DNA of 64,000 nt from Alphaproteobacteria bacterium (GTDB lineage Bacteria > Pseudomonadota > Alphaproteobacteria > Rhizobiales > Xanthobacteraceae), in NCBI GenBank assembly GCA_016869215.1, contig VGEP01000022.1, positions 1 through 64,000 of the forward strand. The letters are read 5' to 3'. The notes under the pieces are model-generated. The model worked only from the letters and a program-made list of their open reading frames with translations. It was not told the DNA's origin and searched no databases. Shown piece after piece: positions 17,572 to 25,238 of the stretch; position 1 is the stretch's first letter, and every line of letters begins with the position of its first letter. A program made the position numbers and the translations under genes.

Positions 17572-17591
17572 CATTCGAATTGAATCGAATG
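17572..17591. promoter_or_regulatory. Inverted repeat in a divergent promoter region
   Basis: CATTCGA and TCGAATG are perfect inverted arms with a 6-base spacer (ATTGAA). The repeat sits between the divergent sulfatase and small membrane protein genes, 20 bases before the latter's ATG. It could be a repressor operator or a short hairpin; the regulator is unknown. Confidence 0.35.
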
Positions 17592-17611
17592 CACAGGCCA
17601 ACGTACGGGCC

Positions 17612-17998
17612 ATGGACGAACTTTACGCTCACGAAACGCCTCTTCAGGTGCTGTTCGTCACCGCTTTGATCGGCGGCGGCGCGGCCTGGCTTGCCGGCGG
17701 GGCGATCGCCCGGACCTGGCGGCCGTTCTGGCACCTCGCGATCTACATGGCGCTCTTGGGGGGCGCCGTGCGCTTTGTGCATTTCGCATTGTTCGAAGCC
17801 ACGCTGCTGTCGCCGGCAAGCTATGCTGTCGACACACTTTATCTTCTGGTTGCCGGAACCCTGGCCTGGCGCCTGACCCGGGCGTCGCAGATGACGACGC
17901 AATACCATTGGCTGTACGAGCGGACCGGTCCTTTGACCTGGCGGCAACGTGCCGCAACCGATGAATATCCGGGCAAGGGCGGTGTGAATACCCGGTGA
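17612..17998 (+). CDS. Small membrane protein associated with a Liv transporter (DUF6867-like)
   Basis: A 128-residue protein with about three hydrophobic segments (LFVTALIGGGAAWLAGGAIA, LAIYMALLGGAVRF and VDTLYLLVAGTLAW) and a hydrophilic C-terminus containing TQYHWLYERTGPLTW. From memory, proteins of this kind sit between livF and livK in Bradyrhizobiaceae operons and carry a DUF6867 label. Here it lies 93 bases before livK, which fits. Function is unknown; it may be an accessory membrane subunit. Confidence 0.6.
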   Translation: MDELYAHETPLQVLFVTALIGGGAAWLAGGAIARTWRPFWHLAIYMALLGGAVRFVHFALFEATLLSPASYAVDTLYLLVAGTLAWRLTRASQMTTQYHWLYERTGPLTWRQRAATDEYPGKGGVNTR

Positions 17999-18091
17999 CC
18001 GGCGTTCAAAAACCGGACACAATACCATCTGGAACGTTATGACGACCGGGGCAACCGAAAGATCTCCGGTTCGCAACGCGAGGAGAATGGG

Positions 18092-19213
18092 ATGAAAAAG
18101 ATGTGGCTAGCAGGTCTTGCCCTTGGCGCAGGCCTGACGTTTTCCGGCCCGGCCCTGGCGCAGGACATCGCCGTCGGCGTCGCCGGCCCGATGACCGGGG
18201 GCGAGGCGACCTTCGGCCGCCAGATGAGGAACGGCGCCGAGCAAGCCATCGCGGACATCAATGCCGCGGGCGGCGTTCTTGGCCGCAAGCTCAAACTCGA
18301 AGTCGGCGACGACGCCTGCGATCCGAAGCAGGCGCGCTCGGTCGGCGAGAAGTTCGCCAGCGCCAAGCTGCCGTTCGTCGCCGGGCACTATTGCTCGTCG
18401 TCGTCGATCCCCGCGTCGGAGGCCTATGCCGAAGGCGGCGTCCTGCAGATTTCGCCGGCCTCGACCAACCCGCGTTTCACCGACCGCAACCTCTGGAACA
18501 CGTTCCGGGTCTGCGGCCGTGACGACCAGCAGGGCGCGGTTGCGGCCCGGCACATTCTTCGCAGCTTCAAGGGCAAGAACGTCGCCATCGTCCACGACAA
18601 GACCACCTACGGCAAAGGCCTGGCGGACGAAACCAAGAAGGCAATGAACAAGGGCGGCATGAAGGAGCGCCTCTACGAGTCCTACAACAAGGGCGACAAG
18701 GACTTCACCGCGCTGGTCTCGAAGCTGAAGCTCAACAAGGTCGATCTGGTCTACATCGGCGGCTACCACCAGGAAGCCGGCCTGATCCTGCGCCAGATGC
18801 GCGATCAGGGCCTGAAGACGGTGATGATGGCCGGCGATGCGCTCGCCGATAAGGAGTTCGCCTCGATCACCGGGCCGGCCGGCGAAGGCGTGCTGTTCAC
18901 CTTCGGCCCCGATCCGCGCAAGAAAAAGACGGCTGCCGCGATCGTGCAGAAGTTCAAGGCCAAGAACATCGATCCGGAAGGCTACACGCTCTACACCTAC
19001 GCGGCGTTCCAGGTCTGGACCCAGGCCGTGGCCAAGGCCAAGACCACCGACGGCAAGAAGGTCGCCGCGGTGCTCAAGGGCGGCAGCTACGACACCGTTC
19101 TTGGCAAGCTGTCGTTCGACAAGAAGGGCGACATCACCATCCTCGACTATGTCGTCTATCAGTGGGACAAGAGCGGCAACTACTCCGAGCTCGCTGCGAA
19201 GCCCGGTTCCTGA
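18092..19213 (+). CDS. livK: Branched-chain amino acid ABC transporter substrate-binding protein
   Basis: A 373-residue periplasmic protein. The signal peptide (MWLAGLALGAGLTFSGPALAQ) is followed by the Leu/Ile/Val-binding fold, with DIAVGVAGPMTGGEATFG, AGHYCSSSSIPASEAYAEGG (the alpha-amino/carboxylate-binding loop) and a C-terminal TILDYVVYQWDKSGNYSEL. It presumably serves livHMGF, 4 kb upstream. A strong hairpin follows the gene. A gcgaggag site precedes the ATG. Confidence 0.92.
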   Translation: MKKMWLAGLALGAGLTFSGPALAQDIAVGVAGPMTGGEATFGRQMRNGAEQAIADINAAGGVLGRKLKLEVGDDACDPKQARSVGEKFASAKLPFVAGHYCSSSSIPASEAYAEGGVLQISPASTNPRFTDRNLWNTFRVCGRDDQQGAVAARHILRSFKGKNVAIVHDKTTYGKGLADETKKAMNKGGMKERLYESYNKGDKDFTALVSKLKLNKVDLVYIGGYHQEAGLILRQMRDQGLKTVMMAGDALADKEFASITGPAGEGVLFTFGPDPRKKKTAAAIVQKFKAKNIDPEGYTLYTYAAFQVWTQAVAKAKTTDGKKVAAVLKGGSYDTVLGKLSFDKKGDITILDYVVYQWDKSGNYSELAAKPGS

Positions 19214-19237
19214 TCGCCGACGCAGTTGAAGTGTTGC

Positions 19238-19262
19238 GCCCGCCCCGGCTTCCGGGGCGGGC
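19238..19262 (+). terminator. Hairpin terminator after livK
   Basis: A perfect 11-base-pair stem, GCCCGCCCCGG and CCGGGGCGGGC, with a 3-base loop, followed by CTTTCGTT. It lies 24 bases after the livK stop. The T-tract is short, but stem strength and position support intrinsic termination. Confidence 0.8.
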
Positions 19263-19276
19263 CTTTCGTTGCCGTG

Positions 19277-19320
19277 GCGTTTTCAAGCGAAACGGAAACC
19301 GGCTCGCGTAAAGAAAACGC
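19277..19320 (+). repeat. 44-bp dyad repeat, family A copy 1
   Basis: The ends are inverted (GCGTTTTC and GAAAACGC) and the interior reads AAGCGAAACGGAAACCGG then CTCGCGTAAA. Related copies occur at 47114-47157 and, inverted, at 49049-49092. This copy lies between the livK terminator and the end of the convergent ccdA gene. It is the most diverged of the three. Confidence 0.75.
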
Positions 19321-19334
19321 GGCAAAGCGAAGGC

Positions 19335-20069
19335 TCAGCCGATCCGGCCGAGTGCGGGGAAGGTTTCGAGGATCCAGAAACTCGCCTGCGTCACGAAGCC
19401 GGTCAGAAAGGCAATGCCGGTCAGAATCAGCAGCCCGCCCATGACACGCTCCATATGCACGAGATGGCGGCGGAAGCGGGTGAGGAAGGCCGCGAACGGC
19501 TCAACCGCGAAGGCCGCCAGAATGAACGGGATGCCCAGCCCAAGCGAATAGACCGCAAGCAGGCCCGCACCCTTCGCCACCGTCGCTTCCGACGCTGCAA
19601 CCGCGAGGATCACCGCCAGGATCGGTCCGATGCAGGGCGTCCAGCCGAAGGCAAACGCGAGCCCCATGACATAGGCGCCCCACAGCCCGACCGGTTGCGG
19701 CACGTCCATGCGCTTCTGCCGGTGCAGTATATCGATGCGCAGGAGACCGAGGAAATGCAGGCCCATCGCGATAATGGCGATACCAGCGACGATGGCGAGT
19801 TCGGCCGAATAGACGCGGATCAGCGAGCCCATGACGCTGGCGCTGGCGCCGAGCGCGACGAACACGGTGGAAAAGCCGCAGACGAACAGAAACGCCGCCA
19901 GCACCGTCTGGGCCTGCGAACCGGTCGCCGGATCGTCGTCTGTGAGGCGTTCGAGCGACGTGCCGGCCAGATAGACGATATAGGGCGGCACCAGCGGCAG
20001 GACGCAGGGCGAGAGGAAGCTGAGCAGCCCGGCAAACAGGGCCGCGAAGAGAGTGACGTCTTGCGCCAT
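19335..20069 (-). CDS. ccdA: Cytochrome c biogenesis protein CcdA family
   Basis: A 244-residue polytopic membrane protein. The two redox cysteines are in LSFLSPCVLPLVPPYIVYL (Cys22) and AFGWTPCIGPILAVIL (Cys146), separated by several hydrophobic helices. This is the usual CcdA of cytochrome c maturation, which feeds electrons to a periplasmic thioredoxin such as CcmG. The ATG at 20069 (MAQDVTLFAALF) gives the family's normal length; the open frame further upstream is not protein-like. It stands alone, in contrast to the CcdA at 8400 that has a thioredoxin partner. Confidence 0.9.
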   Translation of the reverse strand: MAQDVTLFAALFAGLLSFLSPCVLPLVPPYIVYLAGTSLERLTDDDPATGSQAQTVLAAFLFVCGFSTVFVALGASASVMGSLIRVYSAELAIVAGIAIIAMGLHFLGLLRIDILHRQKRMDVPQPVGLWGAYVMGLAFAFGWTPCIGPILAVILAVAASEATVAKGAGLLAVYSLGLGIPFILAAFAVEPFAAFLTRFRRHLVHMERVMGGLLILTGIAFLTGFVTQASFWILETFPALGRIG

Positions 20070-20173
20070 GATGGCGCCTAGATGCGACGCCCGCCCGGGC
20101 AAGGCAAGCCCGCGAAGTCGGCCATCGCCGGGAAGTGATCGGCGGTGATATATCGGGGGCGCGGAGGTCCGGA

Positions 20174-20791
20174 ATGGTGCGCAAACTGCCGATTGTCGCG
20201 GTTTTCGGGGCGGGAACGGCGCTGGCCGACGAGCGCGCGGGTTTCGCGCGCGACGTCGGACGCATGGTTGCCGCGCTCGGCGCGCATCTCCTGACCGGCG
20301 CCGGATTCGGCGTGATGGCGGCAGCGGCCGAAGGCTTCGTCTCGGTTGCCGGCCGCGCCGGACTGTCGATCGGCATTGTGCCGCGCGCGCCGCAGGGCGC
20401 GTTCGACGAACCGAACCACGACGCTGGCGGCCAGGCCTATCCCAACCCATTCGTCGAGATCGCGGTTCACACGCCGCTGCCGCCGCGCGTCGGCGACTGG
20501 CACCGCGACCCGGCGCGCAACCACGTCAACGTGCTGACCGCGGACGCCATCGTCGCGCTGCCCGGCGGACCCGGCACGCATAACGAACTGGACATGGCGG
20601 CCGAATACCGCGGCGAGCGCGACAAGCCGGCGGCGGAGCGGCGGACGATACTCGTCGGGCCCGCCGCGGAGTTTTCGGCCGAACACCGCCGCATGTATCT
20701 CCACACCGAAACGCTCGCCGACGCGGAGCGTCATTTGCGGCGCATTCTGACGGCGCGGCAGTCCGCGCCGCCGCTGCGGAGCGTGTCGTGA
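20174..20791 (+). CDS. LOG-family Rossmann-fold protein
   Basis: A protein of 205 residues from the ATG at 20174, preceded by ggagg at 20162-20166. It keeps the family's nucleotide-site motif PGGPGTHNE (PGGxGTxxE) and a weaker GAGFGVMAAAAEGF in place of the usual GGGxxGxMG. Relatives include cytokinin-activating phosphoribohydrolases (LOG) and proteins once labelled lysine decarboxylases. The altered first loop makes the exact reaction uncertain. The gene overlaps the following P1 peptidase by GTGA, so the two are probably co-expressed. Confidence 0.75.
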   Translation: MVRKLPIVAVFGAGTALADERAGFARDVGRMVAALGAHLLTGAGFGVMAAAAEGFVSVAGRAGLSIGIVPRAPQGAFDEPNHDAGGQAYPNPFVEIAVHTPLPPRVGDWHRDPARNHVNVLTADAIVALPGGPGTHNELDMAAEYRGERDKPAAERRTILVGPAAEFSAEHRRMYLHTETLADAERHLRRILTARQSAPPLRSVS

Positions 20792-21795
20792 GCGCCCTTC
20801 GCAACCTCATCACCGACGTCGCGGGCATCAGCGTCGGCAACGCCGAGGATGCGCGTCTCGCGTCCGGCGTCACCGCGATCCTGTTCGACGGCCAGGCCAC
20901 CGCGGCGGTCGATGTGCGCGGCGGCGCGCCCGGAACGCGCGAGACCGACCTGCTCGATGCGCACCGCACGGTCGAGATGATCGACGCCGTGGTCTTGAGC
21001 GGCGGGTCGGCATTCGGCCTCGATACGCCGTCCGGCGTGCAGGCCTGGCTGCGCGAGCAGGGCCGCGGGTTTGCCATCGGCGACATCCGCATTCCGATCG
21101 TCAGCGGCGCGGTGCTGTTCGACATGCTGAACGGCGGCGACAAGAACTGGGGCCGCTTCCCGCCCTATCGCGATCTCGGCTACGCCGCCGCAGCAGCAGC
21201 CGGATCGTCGTTCGCGCTCGGCACCGCCGGTGCGGGCACCGGCGCAACAACCGTCAACCTGAAAGGCGGACTCGGGTCGGCCTCCGCGGTCACGCGCGAG
21301 GGCCACACCGTCGGCGCGCTGGTCGCGGTCAACGCCTGCGGCAGCGTTACGGTCGGAAACGGACCGCAGTTCTGGGCCGCCCCCTTCGAGCAGGCGAACG
21401 AATTCGGCGGCCGCGGCTTTCCGGCGAACGTGCCGCCGTCGGCGCTGATCCCGCATGCCAAAGGCCGGCCCGGCGAGAACACGACCATCGCCATCGTCGC
21501 GACCGACGCAACTCTCTCCAAGGCGCAGGTCAAGCAGCTCGCGGTGATGGCGCAGGACGGCTTCGCGCGCGCGATCTATCCCGCGCACACGACGCTCGAC
21601 GGCGACACGGTGTTTGCGGCCGCGACCGGACGGCGCGCAATGCAGAATCCGGTTTCGGAACTGTCGGAACTCGGCGCCATCGCCGCCAACGTGCTGGCCC
21701 GCGCCGTCGCGCGCGGCATCTACGAGGCCGGGGCGCTGCCGTTCGCCGGCGCGCTGCCGTCGTGGCACGACAGGTTCGCCAAGGCGCCCAGTTGA
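20788..21795 (+). CDS. P1-family (DmpA/NylC-like) peptidase
   Basis: A 335-residue protein of the S58/DmpA family of self-cleaving N-terminal-nucleophile-like hydrolases. Recognisable parts are ITDVAGISVGNA at the start, the VVLSGGSAFGLDT stretch, GTAGAGTGATTVNLKGG, and ENTTIAIVATDA, where cleavage before Thr232 would create the catalytic N-terminal Thr. Members act as aminopeptidases, amidases or nylon-oligomer hydrolases. The GTG start overlaps the LOG-family gene by 4 bases. A strong hairpin follows the stop. The natural substrate is unknown. Confidence 0.85.
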   Translation: MSALRNLITDVAGISVGNAEDARLASGVTAILFDGQATAAVDVRGGAPGTRETDLLDAHRTVEMIDAVVLSGGSAFGLDTPSGVQAWLREQGRGFAIGDIRIPIVSGAVLFDMLNGGDKNWGRFPPYRDLGYAAAAAAGSSFALGTAGAGTGATTVNLKGGLGSASAVTREGHTVGALVAVNACGSVTVGNGPQFWAAPFEQANEFGGRGFPANVPPSALIPHAKGRPGENTTIAIVATDATLSKAQVKQLAVMAQDGFARAIYPAHTTLDGDTVFAAATGRRAMQNPVSELSELGAIAANVLARAVARGIYEAGALPFAGALPSWHDRFAKAPS

Positions 21796-21833
21796 CGCAA
21801 AGGACCGGCCGCAACACCGATCTTCCGGACGGC

Positions 21834-21861
21834 AAGGCAGCCGGCGTGTGCCGGCTGCCTT
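21834..21861. terminator. Bidirectional hairpin terminator
   Basis: A perfect 12-base-pair stem (AAGGCAGCCGGC and GCCGGCTGCCTT) with a GTGT loop lies between the ends of two convergent genes, the P1 peptidase and a small secreted protein. The flanks are not T-rich, so its efficiency is uncertain. Confidence 0.7.
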
Positions 21862-21901
21862 GGTTTCAGGTCACGCTCGCGGCGAACGACGCCGCGGACA
21901 G

Positions 21902-22120
21902 TCACCAGCCGTTGCTGGCGTGACGATCGTACAGGCCCCGCTCGTTCACGACAGCCCGCACGGGCGCGCGGGTCGACGCAAACGCGTTGAAGCCGGACTG
22001 CGGGGCGGCGTAGAAACTCGCCGGATAGATGTCGCCTTCCTTCTTCTCGGCGACGTCGGCCATGGCGACCGAAGCGGCGCCGAGGACGAGAACGGTCGAA
22101 AGAGCGATCCTGGTCAGCAT
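21902..22120 (-). CDS. Small secreted hypothetical protein, 72 residues
   Basis: A signal peptide (MLTRIALSTVLVLGAASVAMA) is followed by about 50 residues containing DVAEKKEGDIYPASFYAAP and RAPVRAVVNERGLYDRHASNGW. I recognise no family. The ATG at 22120 is supported by a strong aaggagat site at normal spacing, stronger than most in this window, which suggests high expression. A perfect 9-base dyad sits just upstream. The open frame continues further 5' but is not protein-like there. Confidence 0.7.
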   Translation of the reverse strand: MLTRIALSTVLVLGAASVAMADVAEKKEGDIYPASFYAAPQSGFNAFASTRAPVRAVVNERGLYDRHASNGW

Positions 22121-22143
22121 TGTCGTATCTCCTTGTTGTTCGT

Positions 22144-22162
22144 GACGGGCACCGTGCCCGTC
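22144..22162. promoter_or_regulatory. Perfect palindrome upstream of the 72-residue secreted protein
   Basis: GACGGGCAC and GTGCCCGTC flank a single central base, 23 bases upstream of the start codon at 22120 on the minus strand. It could be an operator or a stable 5'-leader hairpin. The 266-base gap up to the DadA-like gene at 22387 holds nothing else recognisable. Confidence 0.4.
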
Positions 22163-22386
22163 TGCCGGGAGATACGTGTCGACTCGGCAAACGGATACGC
22201 CTCGCGCATTCACGAGCCCGTGGGAGAAATGTGAGCGGGCGTGCTGCATCCAATCCGGAAAATTCATTTTACGGGCGGCGATGAAAGGCGAATGCCACAG
22301 GCGGCACGACAAGGTTCGGTCACATTCGTTAGCGCCGCCGCCTGTCGCCTACCGCAATCGCGCCGCGGTGAGTGGCCGCCCGACGC

Positions 22387-23634
22387 TCAGGACGCAAACC
22401 TGTCCACGCTGTAGGGCGCCGGATCGCAGAACGGCGTCGCGCCCGTGATCATGTCCGCGACCAGCCGCCCCGTGACCGGACCGAGCGTCAGGCCCCAATG
22501 CGCGTGGCCGCAGGCGAGCCAAAGTCCGGACTGTCCGGGCGCGCGTCCGATGACAGGCCTTGAGTCCGCAAAGCACGGCCGCGATCCCAACCATGGCTGC
22601 GCCTCGACCGGCTCGCCGAGCGGAAACAGTTCGTTCGCCGCCGGCATCAGGCGGTCGAACTGCACCGGCGTCGGAGCCGCATCGCGGTCGGCGAACTCCG
22701 CGCCGGTGGTGAGCCGGACCCCCTGCTCCATCGGCGCAAGGCAATAGCCGAATTCGGTGTCGACGATCGGCCGGTTCAGTCCGGCGTTGCCGCGCGGCCG
22801 GAAATGCCGGTGATAGCCGCGCTTGTAGGCCATCGGCAGATCGATGCCGAGCGCGCCGAGCAGGTCGGGCGACCACGGGCCGAGCGCGCCCACGGCGTCC
22901 TTCGCATCCACCGGGCCTTCGCCGGTGTCGGCGCGCCAATGACCGTCGGCGCGACGCAGCGTGCGCGCGTCGCCCCTGAGAATGACGCCGCCGAGCTTCA
23001 CGAAGCGCTCGGCATAGGCCTTGGTCACCGCCAGCGGATTGGACACGCTCGCGGCCTCGGGCCAATGCACGGCGTGCCGGAACACCGGCGACAGCGACGG
23101 CTCCAGCGCACGCGCCTCCTCGCCCGACAGGGCGCGATGCGACAACCCGAGCCGGCTGGCGAAGTCGCGTTCGCGCGCCGTCCCCGCGAATGCCGCGTCG
23201 CTGCGATAAAGCTTGATCCAGCCGTTCTTGCGCAGGTATTGCGCCGCCTCCGCCTCCGCCATCAGCGCCTCGTGCTCGGCCACCGCGCGCGCGAACAGCG
23301 GGCGCATGTCCTCGGCATAGGCGACGCTTTCCTCGGGCCGCGTGTGACGGCGATAGGCCAGCAGCCAGGGCGCGATCCGCAGCAAAGCGGACCAGTGATA
23401 ATTGGCATCTGGCGCCTGTTTGAGCGCGATCTTCAGAAGCTTTCCGAAACCCGAGGGAAAGGCATGCGGAAACAGCGTATTGCCCTCGATCACGCCGGCA
23501 TTGCCGTAGGACGTTTCCTCGCCCGGCCCACGGCGGTCGATCAGTGCGACGGACAGCCCGCGCTTGGCGAGATGCAGCGCGATCGACGTTCCGACAATGC
23601 CTGCGCCCAGCACGATCGCATCGGTTCGGGCCAT
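22387..23634 (-). CDS. FAD-dependent oxidoreductase, D-amino acid dehydrogenase (DadA)-like
   Basis: A 415-residue protein of the DAO/DadA fold. The N-terminal FAD dinucleotide-binding motif VLGAGIVGTSIALHLAKRG is followed by the LIDRRGPGEETSYGNAG segment typical of DadA relatives. The C-terminal FAD-contacting SRPVIGRAPGQSGLWLACGH closes the domain. Substrates are usually D-amino acids, or glycine or proline derivatives; which one cannot be read. It stands alone on the minus strand. The 222 bases between it and the next gene hold only a short hairpin. Confidence 0.82.
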   Translation of the reverse strand: MARTDAIVLGAGIVGTSIALHLAKRGLSVALIDRRGPGEETSYGNAGVIEGNTLFPHAFPSGFGKLLKIALKQAPDANYHWSALLRIAPWLLAYRRHTRPEESVAYAEDMRPLFARAVAEHEALMAEAEAAQYLRKNGWIKLYRSDAAFAGTARERDFASRLGLSHRALSGEEARALEPSLSPVFRHAVHWPEAASVSNPLAVTKAYAERFVKLGGVILRGDARTLRRADGHWRADTGEGPVDAKDAVGALGPWSPDLLGALGIDLPMAYKRGYHRHFRPRGNAGLNRPIVDTEFGYCLAPMEQGVRLTTGAEFADRDAAPTPVQFDRLMPAANELFPLGEPVEAQPWLGSRPCFADSRPVIGRAPGQSGLWLACGHAHWGLTLGPVTGRLVADMITGATPFCDPAPYSVDRFAS

Positions 23635-23856
23635 GGTCCGCTCCCGTTTGCCATCACGCCCGATCCGACGTGAGTCGACCGTGTATTTAGGCGAGCGACC
23701 GAACAGTTACCAGCAGGCCGGGCAGGCGCGAAGCGGAAGACCGCAGGCAGTAAACCTTCCGCCTGGAACGCCGATCGCGACGGTCTCGGATTGACAACGC
23801 CCGGCCAGGGGTTGGACCGTCGGAGAGCGGCGCCTTTCGGCCGACGGGATTGCACG

Positions 23857-24570
23857 ATGATCGAACGCCCTGCGTTGCCATACCGTCTGCGACCGGATGC
23901 GGCCATCGTCCGCTCCGTTTCGCAGGTCGCTGCGCTCTGGGTCGCGTCCGACGCCGGCTTCTACTTCCTCCTGCCGATGCTCGGCGTGCAGATCAGCTAC
24001 AATTCCGGATCGGTGGCGATCACCCTCTACTACTTCTTCTGGAGCGGAATCGCGGTCATCACGTTCTGGGACCGCTACATTCACTGGGTCAGGTTCGAAA
24101 ACCGCCTGGCCAGCTATCTGATCTGGTGCGCCGTCTTTGCCGGCTGCACGTTGTTTGCGGCCTACGTGCTGCCGCAGCTTGCACCCACCAAGTGGACACA
24201 GCCGTGGACCCCTCCCGACGTGGTCGTCGCCACGCCGTGGTACTTCTTGCCGAAATCGGTCGATATTCTCTTCCAGCAGCTGTTGATCGTCGCGCTCGTC
24301 CTCGGCCTTGCCGAACATCGTTTTAGCGTCCGGCAGATATCGATGACCTGCGCGGTTCTTTTCGGAGCCATGCACCTGTTGCTTGCCTTTGGAGGCATGC
24401 CGTTGGGCTACGTCCTTCGCTTCATGGTCGCGGCCGCCATATTCGGACTGATCTTTCCGAGCCTGATCCTGAACGTGCCGAACGGCTTTGCGTTCTCCTA
24501 CATGGCGCACTGGACGTACTACGCGATCACGGTCGTTATGCCCCGTATCTTCTCTGCGCCCTCGCCATGA
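23857..24570 (+). CDS. Polytopic membrane protein, CPBP-like with altered motifs
   Basis: A 237-residue protein with about seven hydrophobic segments. Late in the chain, VDILFQQLLIVAL, FGAMHLLLAF and YMAHWTYYA stand where CPBP intramembrane proteases have EExxxR, FxxxH and HxxxN/B. Here the paired glutamates are replaced by QQ, so catalysis by the usual mechanism is doubtful. The relationship itself is my inference. The start at 23857 is chosen by protein character; a 7-base-pair stem (23817-23823 with 23841-23847) lies just upstream. It overlaps the UPF0314 gene by ATGA. Confidence 0.55.
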   Translation: MIERPALPYRLRPDAAIVRSVSQVAALWVASDAGFYFLLPMLGVQISYNSGSVAITLYYFFWSGIAVITFWDRYIHWVRFENRLASYLIWCAVFAGCTLFAAYVLPQLAPTKWTQPWTPPDVVVATPWYFLPKSVDILFQQLLIVALVLGLAEHRFSVRQISMTCAVLFGAMHLLLAFGGMPLGYVLRFMVAAAIFGLIFPSLILNVPNGFAFSYMAHWTYYAITVVMPRIFSAPSP

Positions 24571-25190
24571 CCGGTCGTCCGAAGTCCGGCCATGACAATC
24601 GAGCCGCGATCCTGCGCCGGCTCGATCCGCCGCCCGTCTGGCTCTGCCTTCTGGCGATCGGCGGCATGCTCGCCTTGCAGTCGCTCGCACTGCTTGCGCT
24701 CGGCCATCCCGCGATCTGCACCTGCGGAACCGTGAAGCTCTGGCACGGTGTCGTGGCAAGCTCGGAGAACTCGCAGCATATCGCTGACTGGTACACCTAC
24801 TCCCACGTGATCCACGGCTTTGCGCTCTACTTTCTGCTCTGGTTGCTCGCGCCAGGCATGTCATTCGGCCTTCGCCTGACGATTGCGGTCGGCATCGAGG
24901 TCGCCTGGGAGGTGGCCGAGAACATGCCTGCGATCATGGAACGCTATCGGCAATCGGCGCTCGCGCGCGGCTACTTCGGCGACAGCGCGATCAATTCGGT
25001 TGCCGACACGCTGGCGGCAGCGGTCGGAGTCGTTCTGGCCCGCAAGCTGCCGGTCTGGCTGATCGTTGCATCGGTCATCGCGATGGAATTGTTCGCGCTG
25101 TACTGGATCCGCGACAACCTCGTGCTCAACGTCGTTCAGCTCATCCATCCGTTCGAAGCGATTTCGCTCTGGCAAGAAGGCGGACACTAG
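24567..25190 (+). CDS. UPF0314/DUF2585 membrane protein
   Basis: A 207-residue protein with about four transmembrane helices. The conserved core of UPF0314 is clear: GHPAICTCGTVKLWHG, SSENSQHIADWYTYSHVIHG and RGYFGDSAINSVADTLAAAVG. The family is found mainly in Rhizobiales and has no known function. It overlaps the preceding CPBP-like membrane protein gene by 4 bases, so the two are probably co-translated and may act together in the inner membrane. Confidence 0.85.
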   Translation: MTGRPKSGHDNRAAILRRLDPPPVWLCLLAIGGMLALQSLALLALGHPAICTCGTVKLWHGVVASSENSQHIADWYTYSHVIHGFALYFLLWLLAPGMSFGLRLTIAVGIEVAWEVAENMPAIMERYRQSALARGYFGDSAINSVADTLAAAVGVVLARKLPVWLIVASVIAMELFALYWIRDNLVLNVVQLIHPFEAISLWQEGGH

Positions 25191-25238
25191 CGGGGCGATC
25201 CTATCGACGCACGCCGGCGCGGCTGTTATGCCCGCCCC

